A stretch of 64,000 nt of DNA from Labilibaculum manganireducens. Its GTDB lineage: Bacteria; Bacteroidota; Bacteroidia; Bacteroidales; Marinifilaceae. A program made the translations under genes and the position numbers. The stretch is from contig NZ_MVDE01000001.1 of NCBI RefSeq assembly GCF_002843385.1, forward strand, positions 240,965 through 304,964, written 5' to 3'. Every line of letters starts with the position of its first letter. Position 1 is the first letter of the stretch. This document shows positions 25,163 to 33,578 of the stretch, in pieces. The notes under the pieces are model-generated. The model was not told where the DNA came from and did no database searches. It saw only the letters and a list, made by a program, of their open reading frames with translations.

Positions 25163-25831
25163 TTATAATTTCTTAATCTGCACCTTCCGAAAATCAATCG
25201 GATACCCTTCATACTGCAATAAAATACGACCTTTCGAAACCGAAGATTCAACTCCCTCGTTTACCAGTTTACCATTCAGCTCCTGTTTTATTTTACCATT
25301 TACCACTGTAATAAGGGCGGTATTCCATTCTCCAATTGCATTGCCTGCATCAGTAAAACGTTTGGCAACCACACTTCGTCCAGGTTCTGTTTGCACTCCA
25401 TTAATTCGAAGTGTAACATTCTGAAGAAAAATAAAATCTCCTGTTGCACCTTCCTTTACCTGAAACTGCACCCCCTTAGGCCACAAGGTATCGCGGCTTT
25501 CTTTTGGAACCAAATAAGTGATTCCACTGTTTTTCTTATTACTTTTTCTTACAAATGTTGAATCGGTATTCCAACGGAACTCAACGCATAATTGAAAATT
25601 ATCAAATGATTGCTCAGACATTAGGTAACCTGCCTTGTTACCATACAAACGAATCATCTGCTGATCGACAGCAAAGAGCTCTGAAGCATTCTCATGTTTT
25701 CCCGATTCAGGTTCGTAGGCATACCATCCCGATAAATCCTTTTGGTTAAAAAGTTCGATGTTTGATTGTGCTTTGGTAAGATTCGGAATCAGTACCAAAC
25801 TGAAAATTAATAGTCGATAAATACAAGTCAT
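25163..25831 (-). CDS. Secreted DUF1080 (3-keto-disaccharide hydrolase-type) protein
   Basis: A 222-residue exported protein with a signal peptide ending near TKAQ. The domain reads IELFNQKDLSGWYAYE... FDNFQLCVEFRWNTDST...NSGITYLVPKE and ends VDFRKVQIKKL-like (PIDFRKVQIKKL), the jelly-roll DUF1080 fold. Members are linked to hydrolysis of 3-keto-glycosides or glycan binding. Single gene, so a role in the sugar region further right is only a possibility. Confidence 0.88.
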   Translation of the reverse strand: MTCIYRLLIFSLVLIPNLTKAQSNIELFNQKDLSGWYAYEPESGKHENASELFAVDQQMIRLYGNKAGYLMSEQSFDNFQLCVEFRWNTDSTFVRKSNKKNSGITYLVPKESRDTLWPKGVQFQVKEGATGDFIFLQNVTLRINGVQTEPGRSVVAKRFTDAGNAIGEWNTALITVVNGKIKQELNGKLVNEGVESSVSKGRILLQYEGYPIDFRKVQIKKL

Positions 25832-25945
25832 TAAAATAAATTTATAGTCTGATAAAAATATTTGTTTTTAGTGATATTCTTTGATAATTCCGGAATTAAT
25901 TGCTACATGGTCTTTTTACAGTTTTTTAATCAATCCCTCCATTTT

Positions 25946-26262
25946 CTATCCGATAAATTTTGCACCGGCAATTCCAATTCCCGCACCTAATAGCAACAAA
26001 ACAATACCATTGGAACAATTGCTTTTTTGTCTTTGGGATAAACAACAATCATAACCGGTATGGCGGTCAGTAAAGCGATAATCATTCCTGTCATCCACTG
26101 AGCCAACCCCCAATTCACAAATGGAATAATTAATCCGAGTGCGAAATAGTGTACAAAAGCGGAGATAATATCCCGCTTATCCAGTTTCTGAATTGTCATT
26201 GGAATAATGTCGATCAAACCGGCTGTAAGACCAATACCTATTGCTATTAAAAAATCATTCAT
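25946..26262 (-). pseudogene. Small membrane protein gene with a probable frameshift
   Basis: The open frame from ATG 26262 gives 91 residues with three hydrophobic helices but stops at 25987 after an odd FCCY end. If one base is restored at about 26018-26020, the frame continues as IVLLLLGAGIGIAGAKFIG and stops at 25946, giving a natural last helix. The simplest explanation is a lost G in ATGG(G)TATT. This could be a true inactivating or phase-varying mutation or an assembly error. Function unknown. Confidence 0.75.
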
Positions 26263-26407
26263 TTCGTTATTTGTTTCGTTTTACTGTTTCTTAATTTCCT
26301 AAATAAATTACTGTCCAATTTTGCTTTTTAGGCGGCGACGGTTTTGCTTAGTTTCTCGGGCGATTTCATGCTATTGCCTCATCAATTCGCCAAGGAAAGA
26401 AGTCCGC

Positions 26408-27226
26408 TTATTCCTCTGAAGGCTTCAGTAGTTCGTTAATTTTCTTCACCAATTCATTCAGTTTCGCTTCGCTATACCCTACAGAAGTATAAACGACAGT
26501 GCCATTTTGGTCGACAAGGAAATTCCGAGGAATAAAGTTGCTGGCATATTGTTTATAAATATCCTTATTAAGATCTAATCCCACATTAAAAGCAATCCCT
26601 TTGGTCTTTAGCTTTTCCATTTTTTTGCTGACCACATCTTCTTTCTCTCCCCGCGAAATTGGAAGCAGAACAAAGTCTTTAGAAGCAAACGGATTTACTA
26701 TTTTATCAGGGAATTCGTAAAATTCGCTCATACACGGAGCACACCAGGTAGCCCAAAAATTAATCAGAACAACTTTTCCTTTTAGTTCCGATAATTTAAT
26801 TTTTTGCCCATCGAGCATTTCAACCACAAAATCCGGAGCCATATCGCCTGTTTTTATTACAGTAGACTCATTCAGCTTTTTTTCGTGTTCATCAGCATTC
26901 CTTTTATTAACTGCAGCAGCTTCTTCAGGAGTAATGGGTTTTACTTTCTTCATCTCGGCATCGGTGTACAGATCAAATAGAATAACTATACTTTCGTTCA
27001 CTTTCTCCCCGTATTTCTTAATTAAGGCTTCTTTTACCTCACCGGAAACACCCATTGTCATATTCTTAATTCGTTCGGGTTTTAAGCTGTAAGCATAATC
27101 TTGAGTCACCTCTTCCCCATTTATAACAAACATCTTTTGAGGTTCCTTCACTTTTTGATCCTGCGCTAAAGAGGCAAATGTGGAAAGCATACTAAACAAT
27201 GCAACAAAAATTAATTTCATTCTCAT
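26408..27226 (-). CDS. TlpA-like thioredoxin-fold protein with N-terminal plug-like segment
   Basis: A 272-residue exported thiol-disulfide protein. The signal peptide (ALFSMLSTFASLAQ) is followed by a segment reading KMFVINGEEVTQDYAYSLKPERIKNMTMG...LIKKYGEKVNESIVILF, which resembles the TonB-plug-like modules of the M56 protein at 16307. The C-terminal AhpC/TlpA domain has GDMAPDF, KGKVVLINFWATWC-APC with the redox CxxC, and the cis-Pro region FIPRNFLVD. It likely reduces or forms disulfides on envelope proteins. The gene lies upstream (in transcript order) of the frameshifted membrane gene, 145 bp away. Confidence 0.88.
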   Translation of the reverse strand: MRMKLIFVALFSMLSTFASLAQDQKVKEPQKMFVINGEEVTQDYAYSLKPERIKNMTMGVSGEVKEALIKKYGEKVNESIVILFDLYTDAEMKKVKPITPEEAAAVNKRNADEHEKKLNESTVIKTGDMAPDFVVEMLDGQKIKLSELKGKVVLINFWATWCAPCMSEFYEFPDKIVNPFASKDFVLLPISRGEKEDVVSKKMEKLKTKGIAFNVGLDLNKDIYKQYASNFIPRNFLVDQNGTVVYTSVGYSEAKLNELVKKINELLKPSEE

Positions 27227-27342
27227 CTCTTTTGTGTTTTTAATTGGTTATTTTTTAGCTCATTCTGCACTTTTACTCCAGTCCTAATCTTCAACATCAA
27301 TACATATTAATAATTTAGATTTTATTGCTGCCGGTTATCTCC

Positions 27343-27588
27343 CTACCTCAGAATAAATTTAATCGGAATTACGCGATAAGAATTTACTGGTTTTTTATTT
27401 ATTGAAGCTGGTTTCCACTTCGACATCAATTTCACAAGTCTCAAAGCTTCTTCATTAAAGCCTCTACAAAAAACCGCTTTTATATTTTTAACTCCCGAAT
27501 CTACAAAACTCAAACTAGCGAACAAAACATTTATATCGCAAAATTTACAACCACTTTTCAAGCAACATAAAAAGACATAGATTCCCAC
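27343..27588 (-). pseudogene. Relic of a TonB C-terminal domain
   Basis: An 81-codon open frame whose last 60 residues (SLSFVDSGVKNIKAVFCRGFNEEALRLVKLMSKWKPA...KPVNSYRVIPIKFIL) match the end of energy-transducer TonB proteins, where EALRVVKxMPxWKPG is the hallmark. The N-terminal membrane anchor and Pro-rich spacer are missing, and a terminator stands directly upstream (27592). It is most likely a decayed fragment. Expression and function are doubtful. Confidence 0.7.
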
Positions 27589-27591
27589 AAA

Positions 27592-27622
27592 TAAAAAACC
27601 CGGCTCTTTAAAAGAGTCGGGT
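27592..27622 (-). terminator. Terminator after the gene at 27673
   Basis: On the minus strand ACCCGACTCTTT / AAAGAGCCGGGT, followed by TTTTTTATT. Arms are at 27598-27609 and 27611-27622 on the plus strand. Confidence 0.85.
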
Positions 27623-27672
27623 AAACTTTACCTCTAGTTTTGTTGCATCTGCTTTATGCAGATATTTATTTT

Positions 27673-27966
27673 TTAAGCAACTTTCTTACCTTTAAAATAT
27701 TCAGAAATAATATAATCTGATATTTCATTCCCCCGATGATCCCAGCCATAAATTCGGTTGTCGGTCATATGATGAGACAATATACATATCAGATAACCTT
27801 TTTCTACATCAAAAAAATATTCAAATCCCCAGGGAGAGAATTTATAATACTCATTGTTATACGGCTTGCTTGTTTTAAAACGCCCTTTTGTTTCTGATGA
27901 CTGATGAGTTTCACCACACAAATTATAAAAATATTGTTTTTGTATTTCAGATAAGTTTGTATACAT
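27673..27966 (-). CDS. Hypothetical small protein
   Basis: About 97 residues from the ATG at 27966 (MYTNLSEIQKQYFYNLCGE); a TTG at 28029 would extend it. It is rich in Tyr and Phe, contains PWGFEYFFDVEKGYLICILSHHMTDNRIYGWDHRGNE and has no signal peptide. No family is recognised. It follows the GH20 gene by 84 bp on the same strand and is closed by the terminator at 27592, so it may be co-transcribed with it. Confidence 0.6.
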   Translation of the reverse strand: MYTNLSEIQKQYFYNLCGETHQSSETKGRFKTSKPYNNEYYKFSPWGFEYFFDVEKGYLICILSHHMTDNRIYGWDHRGNEISDYIISEYFKGKKVA

Positions 27967-28049
27967 CTTATTGTTATTTAAAACGTTAGTGGTGATGGTT
28001 TTACGGAATACTTTGAGTAAGGTTTCCAATTTTACAGAAACACTACTAA

Positions 28050-29648
28050 TTATTTCTTTTCCTTCTGTTGTATTATTTTTTCGTTTCCCCGATTAGCCCA
28101 TGGAATTAAAGGCGATTGGTAATAGTTGATGTTCATATACCCAAAACGTTCTTTCTGTTTTCCCAAACGAATTTTATACTCCTCCCAGCTTTTGTTGGTG
28201 TTCTTCGACCATCCTAATTCGGCGTAGCCCGGCAATCGTGGAAAAACAAGGTATTCAATGTCATCCATTGTTTCAATCGTTTCTCCCCATAATGGTGCTT
28301 CAATTCCCACAATATTTTCTTTACTGATGCCTTTTGCAAAGTTTTCAATGCTCCACCCGTAAGCCTTTTTTACATCCACATAACCTGCCCAATGCAAGCC
28401 CAACGGACAAATGGAATCGTACTGCATATCGAGGTAGGCACGGTTGGCCGGCGACATAATGATTTTTACATTTTGATTTACTGCCTTTATTGCATTGTCA
28501 GGCTTGGTTTGCCAGAACTGAGCCAGAGAGTTTTCTTCCAATTCGGCAGCAGCCACATCGGCCCATCCAATCATTTTTTTCTTGTGCCTGCTTACAATTT
28601 TCTGCACCCGATTCACAAAGCTGATGTAATCTTTCTTTTTGGTTGCATTCGACTCGTCGCCGCCAATGTGGATGTATTCACCCGGTGTAAGGGCTGCCAA
28701 TTCACCAATCACATCATCAATAAATTTGTAGGTGATTTCCTTATCAGTGTCCAACGTACTAAAACCTACTTTGGTGCCGGTATACAATTCGGTAACTTTG
28801 TTATTGGCATTTAAACAGGCGTAGGAAGCCAAAGCTGCATTGGTGTGCCCGGGCATATCAATCTCGGGGATAACGGTTATGAATCTTTCCTGCGCATAGT
28901 TTACAATTTCGCTGTACTGATTCTGAGTATAAAACCCACCTTTTTCGCCGCCTACCTGTGTGCTTCCGCCATGAGTTGTTAAATTGGGCCACGACTTGAT
29001 TTCGATTCTCCAGCCCTGATCATCTGTAAGGTGCAGGTGAAGGACATTCATTTTGTATGCTGCAATCAAATCAATAAACCGCTTTACATCTTCCACTCCA
29101 AAAAAGTGACGTGCCACATCCAGCATTGCACCGCGATACTGGTAATTTGGTGAATCCTTAATAATACCGCTGGCCAGTTCCCAAGGACCTGTTTGTAAGC
29201 TATCCAATTCTATTTTTGCCGGCAGCAGTTGTCTGATGGTTTGCACTCCCCGAAACAATCCGGCTGGCTGATGCGCTTCCAGAACAACTCTTTTTTCAGT
29301 AATCTTTAATGTGTATGCTTCATCACCGGAAATAGTATCATCCGACAGAATCAGAGCAATTCCTTTTTTATCGGCTGGATTTGTTACTCTTTTCACTTCA
29401 GGAGTAAATCCCGTTGACGGAGCAATCAGCTTTGCCAAATAATTTGCCACTTGTTGACTGCCCTCCTGCTTTTCCTGCACATAAATTTTTGTTTTCGCAG
29501 TCCAGTCGAAAGAGCTGTCCGTTGCAGCAAGACTGTCAGGCTGAGGAATTAAATTTTCTTTTGCTAAATCTTTAGGTGTTGGCTTTTTGCATGAAAAAAG
29601 CAAGAGTGAAACAAGCAATGCTTGTATCAGGAGAATTCGTTTGTTCAT
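28050..29648 (-). CDS. GH20 beta-N-acetylhexosaminidase lipoprotein
   Basis: A 532-residue exo-hexosaminidase releasing terminal GlcNAc/GalNAc. The ATG at 29648 gives a lipoprotein signal (LLVSLLLFSCKK); the longer frame to 29720 adds a polar lead and is rejected. A GH20b-type N-terminal domain is followed by the catalytic barrel: YRGAMLDVARHFFG, HLHLTDDQGWRIEI, PEIDMPGHTNAAL, and HIGGDES with the catalytic Asp331-Glu332 pair used in substrate-assisted catalysis. Trp residues later (LHWAGYVDV...EAPLWGE) fit the substrate pocket. It borders the uronate/polysaccharide region. Confidence 0.94.
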   Translation of the reverse strand: MNKRILLIQALLVSLLLFSCKKPTPKDLAKENLIPQPDSLAATDSSFDWTAKTKIYVQEKQEGSQQVANYLAKLIAPSTGFTPEVKRVTNPADKKGIALILSDDTISGDEAYTLKITEKRVVLEAHQPAGLFRGVQTIRQLLPAKIELDSLQTGPWELASGIIKDSPNYQYRGAMLDVARHFFGVEDVKRFIDLIAAYKMNVLHLHLTDDQGWRIEIKSWPNLTTHGGSTQVGGEKGGFYTQNQYSEIVNYAQERFITVIPEIDMPGHTNAALASYACLNANNKVTELYTGTKVGFSTLDTDKEITYKFIDDVIGELAALTPGEYIHIGGDESNATKKKDYISFVNRVQKIVSRHKKKMIGWADVAAAELEENSLAQFWQTKPDNAIKAVNQNVKIIMSPANRAYLDMQYDSICPLGLHWAGYVDVKKAYGWSIENFAKGISKENIVGIEAPLWGETIETMDDIEYLVFPRLPGYAELGWSKNTNKSWEEYKIRLGKQKERFGYMNINYYQSPLIPWANRGNEKIIQQKEKK

Positions 29649-29978
29649 AAAAATGATGCTTAAAGGTTTGTTTCGCTTGTAAAAATAAGCAGATACCAAA
29701 TTAACATCAAAACTCATCATTTAAAATATATTTGAAATTTAATTGATTTTAAATTGCAATGCATTCTATTCCTCATTGTTGTTTTTTGCAAAAAAAAAAT
29801 TAAAATTCATGGAATTGTATTGAATGATGCAAAATGTTAGAAGTAGATTCAGCTATAGAATATATCCCTCACAATTCAAAAAACAAGATTAAATTCTGAT
29901 CAATTTTACATTAACTTTTCCCATAGCATTACTTTTTGTGTAAGGCTGCTTTAGGACGAGACATTACAGCAAAAAAAA

Positions 29979-30004
29979 AGAGCGCTGAAAAAAAATCAAC
30001 GCTC
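29979..30004 (-). terminator. Minus-strand terminator downstream of the BNR/GH2 operon
   Basis: On the minus strand GAGCGTTGA / TCAGCGCTC with a T-rich loop, followed by nine T. It lies about 210 bp after the GH2 stop; no other minus-strand gene lies between. Confidence 0.65.
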
Positions 30005-30060
30005 CTTATTGTGATTATACCAATTTAATTTCAAAACAGACTTTAATTAAAATGAATTAA

Positions 30061-30139
30061 TTTTTAGCTGTATCGAGGCAAAAAAGTAAAGCATAGCTAT
30101 GTTACGATGCATCTTTTTTAACGAAGATATAGCTGAAAA
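30061..30139. repeat. 79-bp imperfect palindrome (MITE/REP-like)
   Basis: Outer arms TTTTTAGCTGTATC (30061-30074) and GATATAGCTGAAAA (30126-30139) are inverted repeats with 12 of 14 matches. They are followed inward by poly-A/poly-T stretches and a central perfect palindrome CATAGCTATG. The element sits in the 567-bp gap between the GH20 and GH2 genes. That gap also holds the GH20 promoter region and the terminator at 29979. No transposase is nearby. Confidence 0.65.
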
Positions 30140-30215
30140 GAAACATTTTATAAGGCCTGTTTTGATGTTAATTTGGCATTAGTACCCTTATCGATACTAA
30201 ACTTATCTCCGTTTT

Positions 30216-32039
30216 TTATTTGTACTCCTCTTTTTTCTTTTTGTAATAGTTCTGCATAATATAGAAAGCCTTTTTCTTGGCTCCCGACTCCGAAACCAAT
30301 CCTTTTCTGTTCCAGCCATCCTGCACATTGGGTAACTGGCGAAGCGGTGTCATAAAATCGACCAAAATCCATGGTGTTAATCCAACTACACCTTCAATTT
30401 TATCGAACATGGCCAAATTCTCCTGATACATATACTCCTGATATTCTTCACTCCAGCGTGTTTCCTTATCGGCATGAAATCCTTCAATTGCACCACCGCC
30501 AAACTCACTAATAATTACCGGTTTATTGTATTCTATTGTGAAGCGTTTGTTTCGGCAGGTTTCAGGAGATCCGCCGTACCATCCCTGATATTCATTAAAA
30601 CTTACAATATCAAAAACTTCGGCAATCGGATCACTCACTTTGTAATTATCGCCGGCCAGTCCATCTTCCCAACCATCTTTTTTGCAGGCCGCACTCAACA
30701 ATCGGGTACTGTCCAACGAACGCACCTGTGAAGCTACTTCTCTTAAAAAGTGATTTCTCGCTTCGCCGGGTACCGTTTCATTTGCAATGGACCAAATTAT
30801 GGTAGCCGCTCTGTTTTTGTCTCTTCTAACTAGTTCGGAATATTGCACCTTCGCCTTTTTCAAAACTTCTTCATTCTTCCAGTCGATTCCCCAATACAAC
30901 GGCAATTCCTCCCAAAGTAAAATTCCCATTTCATCGGCCAGACGAACAATATTTTCCTGATGCGGGTAATGTGCCAGGCGGGCAAAATTACAACCCATTT
31001 CCTTTGCCCAACCCAACAACAGCTTTGCATCATCCATTGAATGCGCTCGGTCTCTCCGAACCGGATTTTCATCATGAATGGAAACGCCGCGAAGAAAAAC
31101 CGGCTTCCCATTTAACAGGATTTCTTTTCCCTCTGTCTCTACAGTTCTAAAACCAATTCTATCGGTAAGCTCATCATCTCCGGCAATCAGTTTTACATCG
31201 TAAAGCTTGGGATTTTCGGGCGACCACAAGCTCATCTTTTTTGAGCTAAATGCAAACTCACCTCTTCCCTCTTTGTTTATGGAAACTTCTGCAACAACTC
31301 CCAATTCCTTAATTTCAACCTTTGCCTTGTCAGGATAATCGTTACCGGCAAGCTGAACAGAACCTTTTACCACACGCGTTTTTCTATTCAACGACTCCTT
31401 TTGTAAAACCAGTGTGTAATCATCAATATAGGTTTGAGGAACCTCTACAATTTTCACATCGCGCGTAATTCCTCCATGGTTGTACCAATCGGTTACCATG
31501 GCAGGAATATAATCCTTCTCACGTCGGTTACTAACTCCTAAAATCAAAAAATTATCCTGCTTTTTTAGTAAATCGGTTACCTCAAAACTAAATGGAGTAA
31601 ATCCACCTTCGTGCACACCCAATTTTTTTCCATTAAATGAAAAAGTAGTTTTATAGTTTGCAGCCCCCACATATATAAATATTCTGGAGTTTTTATGCTT
31701 AGGCTGGTAATCGAAGGTCTTTCGGAACCAAACACTTCCTTCGTAATAATACAGCTCTTCTTTTTGCGAATTCCAGGAACCGGGAACCCATAAGGTTTGA
31801 GCATTGTCAAAACTGTACTCTACCCTATCGCTCTTCGATTTTGCCTTGCTGTTTTTATACAAAGGACTAAAGCCGATCTGCCCGGTTTCATACTGATCTA
31901 AAATATACTTCCATTTGCCGTTCAGGCTTTGATGGGTGCGACCATTAACATTCGTAATAAAATTGCCTTGTGCAAATAAATTACCCGCACCAAACAACAG
32001 GCAAATAACTAATACTGATATAAATTTTGTGATTCTCAT
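30216..32039 (-). CDS. Secreted GH2-family glycoside hydrolase
   Basis: A 607-residue exported beta-glycosidase (signal peptide to LFAQ). Domain order is GH2 sugar-binding jelly roll (SLNGKWKYILDQYE...YYEGSVWFRKTFDY), immunoglobulin-like middle domain, and TIM barrel starting at the FLRGVSIHDENP region. The acid/base Glu is in WSIANETVPGE and the nucleophile Glu in IISEFGGGAIEG. The sequence is closest in feel to beta-glucuronidase/beta-galactosidase-like GH2 enzymes; specificity cannot be fixed. It starts 21 bp after the BNR_4 protein, so the two are one operon. Confidence 0.92.
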   Translation of the reverse strand: MRITKFISVLVICLLFGAGNLFAQGNFITNVNGRTHQSLNGKWKYILDQYETGQIGFSPLYKNSKAKSKSDRVEYSFDNAQTLWVPGSWNSQKEELYYYEGSVWFRKTFDYQPKHKNSRIFIYVGAANYKTTFSFNGKKLGVHEGGFTPFSFEVTDLLKKQDNFLILGVSNRREKDYIPAMVTDWYNHGGITRDVKIVEVPQTYIDDYTLVLQKESLNRKTRVVKGSVQLAGNDYPDKAKVEIKELGVVAEVSINKEGRGEFAFSSKKMSLWSPENPKLYDVKLIAGDDELTDRIGFRTVETEGKEILLNGKPVFLRGVSIHDENPVRRDRAHSMDDAKLLLGWAKEMGCNFARLAHYPHQENIVRLADEMGILLWEELPLYWGIDWKNEEVLKKAKVQYSELVRRDKNRAATIIWSIANETVPGEARNHFLREVASQVRSLDSTRLLSAACKKDGWEDGLAGDNYKVSDPIAEVFDIVSFNEYQGWYGGSPETCRNKRFTIEYNKPVIISEFGGGAIEGFHADKETRWSEEYQEYMYQENLAMFDKIEGVVGLTPWILVDFMTPLRQLPNVQDGWNRKGLVSESGAKKKAFYIMQNYYKKKKEEYK

Positions 32040-32060
32040 TATGGTATCGTTTAATGATTT

Positions 32061-33359
32061 CTAATCCAGAAGATATTCAATTCTACTTTTAAAATTTGTG
32101 TAATGAATGTACTTCTCGTTTACCATCCACAACACAACTGCTTTATCCCCTTTTTTCATGTTTTTAGGAACAACAGGACGAACATTATCATATTTCGAAT
32201 GCTGCGTAATTGGAGTTACTTCCCAGGTTTTACCAAAATCTGAAGTGACTCTTTTCTCAATTTCAAAAACTCCGTTCACATTTCTCGATAAATAAATTGT
32301 ATTAGGCTTTAGTGGATGAAAAGTTAAGCCTGCAGAATAATGAGGTTCTCTTTCAACTTCTCCTTCAGGAGTTTGGGGAAACCATTTCCCGGCATTACAA
32401 ATCTCATTATCGATCCATTTCCCTTTCGAAAATTGGGCGTAATGATACAAATGGTCGGTTTCTTTCGGATAACGTGCATATAAAATAACCGGGTTTCCTT
32501 TTTTATCAGCCGTAACATCATAAACCCATGCTCTTCCAGATTCTTCTGTTGCCTGATAAACTACTGTTGCTTCTTTAGGCTCAAAAGGAATCTGATTTAA
32601 ATCACAAATTTTTGTTCCATCAGCTCTCCAAAATGCACCTTTCTCATAGCATGCGTAATAAACAGAATTGGTTGGTTCTTTTCGTGGATGTCCATCGGTA
32701 AAAATGATGTGAATTTTAGATTTCCCATCGGAATAGTACCGAACATAGGGGCGATTGTCATCGTTAAATGGTTGGTTCGTAATAAAAACCTGAGCCGGAT
32801 TAAAAGTTTCTCCATTGTCATCCGACCACATCATGTTGGGTTTAAAACCTGTCCACCGGCCAAAACAAAACAATCTGTTCTTTTCCTTTTTTAATGCGAT
32901 CGGATTTGCATAAGTAACACACTTTCGAGGATACAATTTAAATTGCTCCCCGCTAAACACCTCTTTAAAGGAAGTTGCACCAAAATCTTTGGAATCTTCC
33001 TTTGCCGACAATTTATTCATACGCACAGCCTGATCGAAATGCTTGGTATAAAACATCAGCACATCTTTGTTGTTCAACTCAATAAAAGAAGGATTCGCAT
33101 GATCGTCTTTATCCAACTTCGGACTTACCGTTTGAATGTAACTCGTTTTAGTTTCCAGATTCAAAGTCGCAGCTTCAATCGATCCATCAGAAGTGACCCA
33201 ACCAGTTACAACTTCAGCCTTTCCATTGTGTTTGTAAATTGCTCCAGGTGCAGAAAACCAACACCATGCTCCATCATTTGTCAATGTGTTTTGTTGTCCT
33301 AAAACTACTGTTGACATAAATAAGAAGCAGATGACCGCGAAAACTTTATTTTTCATCAT
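32061..33359 (-). CDS. BNR_4 beta-propeller protein (possible polysaccharide lyase)
   Basis: About 432 residues from ATG 33359, giving a signal peptide (VFAVICFLFMSTVVLGQ). The mature protein starts NTLTNDGAWCWFSAPGAIYKHN and continues with propeller-blade repeats (VVTGWVTSDGSIEAATLN; DDHANPSFIEL; MFYTKHFDQ; MMWSDDNGETF; IHIIFTDGHP), the BNR_4 pattern. BNR_4 propellers include ulvan lyases of PL24/PL25, so a uronate-polysaccharide lyase role is possible, but catalytic residues were not assigned. It heads an operon with GH2 and is divergent from the regulator at 33579. Confidence 0.82.
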   Translation of the reverse strand: MMKNKVFAVICFLFMSTVVLGQQNTLTNDGAWCWFSAPGAIYKHNGKAEVVTGWVTSDGSIEAATLNLETKTSYIQTVSPKLDKDDHANPSFIELNNKDVLMFYTKHFDQAVRMNKLSAKEDSKDFGATSFKEVFSGEQFKLYPRKCVTYANPIALKKEKNRLFCFGRWTGFKPNMMWSDDNGETFNPAQVFITNQPFNDDNRPYVRYYSDGKSKIHIIFTDGHPRKEPTNSVYYACYEKGAFWRADGTKICDLNQIPFEPKEATVVYQATEESGRAWVYDVTADKKGNPVILYARYPKETDHLYHYAQFSKGKWIDNEICNAGKWFPQTPEGEVEREPHYSAGLTFHPLKPNTIYLSRNVNGVFEIEKRVTSDFGKTWEVTPITQHSKYDNVRPVVPKNMKKGDKAVVLWMVNEKYIHYTNFKSRIEYLLD

Positions 33360-33488
33360 TTTAATAACTATTTTAATTTGAAAATCATTCATTCTTCCAC
33401 TTTGAAAAACCCATATTATTTGTGCTTTCAATAATCCTTATTACAAATGAAACGATTCCAGGCATTTTGTTTATCTTTAACATTGCTT

Positions 33489-33507
33489 TAACGGTACTTA
33501 TAACGGT
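33489..33507. promoter_or_regulatory. Direct repeat of TAACGGT between BNR_4 and the regulator
   Basis: Two TAACGGT copies 12 bp apart (33489-33495 and 33501-33507), near one helical turn, stand in the divergent promoter gap 33360-33578. They could bind an activator such as the product of 33579. Confidence 0.35.
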
Positions 33508-33578
33508 TAACACTAAGCCTAAAGCATTGTAAAACCAACCATTACAAACCAAACCCGAAAACTGAAAATTCTTCTTTA

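Noticed and set aside
26263..26407. Remnant gene or RNA in the gap before the TlpA-like gene's 3' end
   Set aside because: A slightly GC-richer patch is present, but no open frame, stem or family signal could be supported.
28392..28814. 140-codon plus-strand frame opposite the GH20 gene
   Set aside because: Antisense shadow of a well-supported GH20 coding region; no independent protein features.
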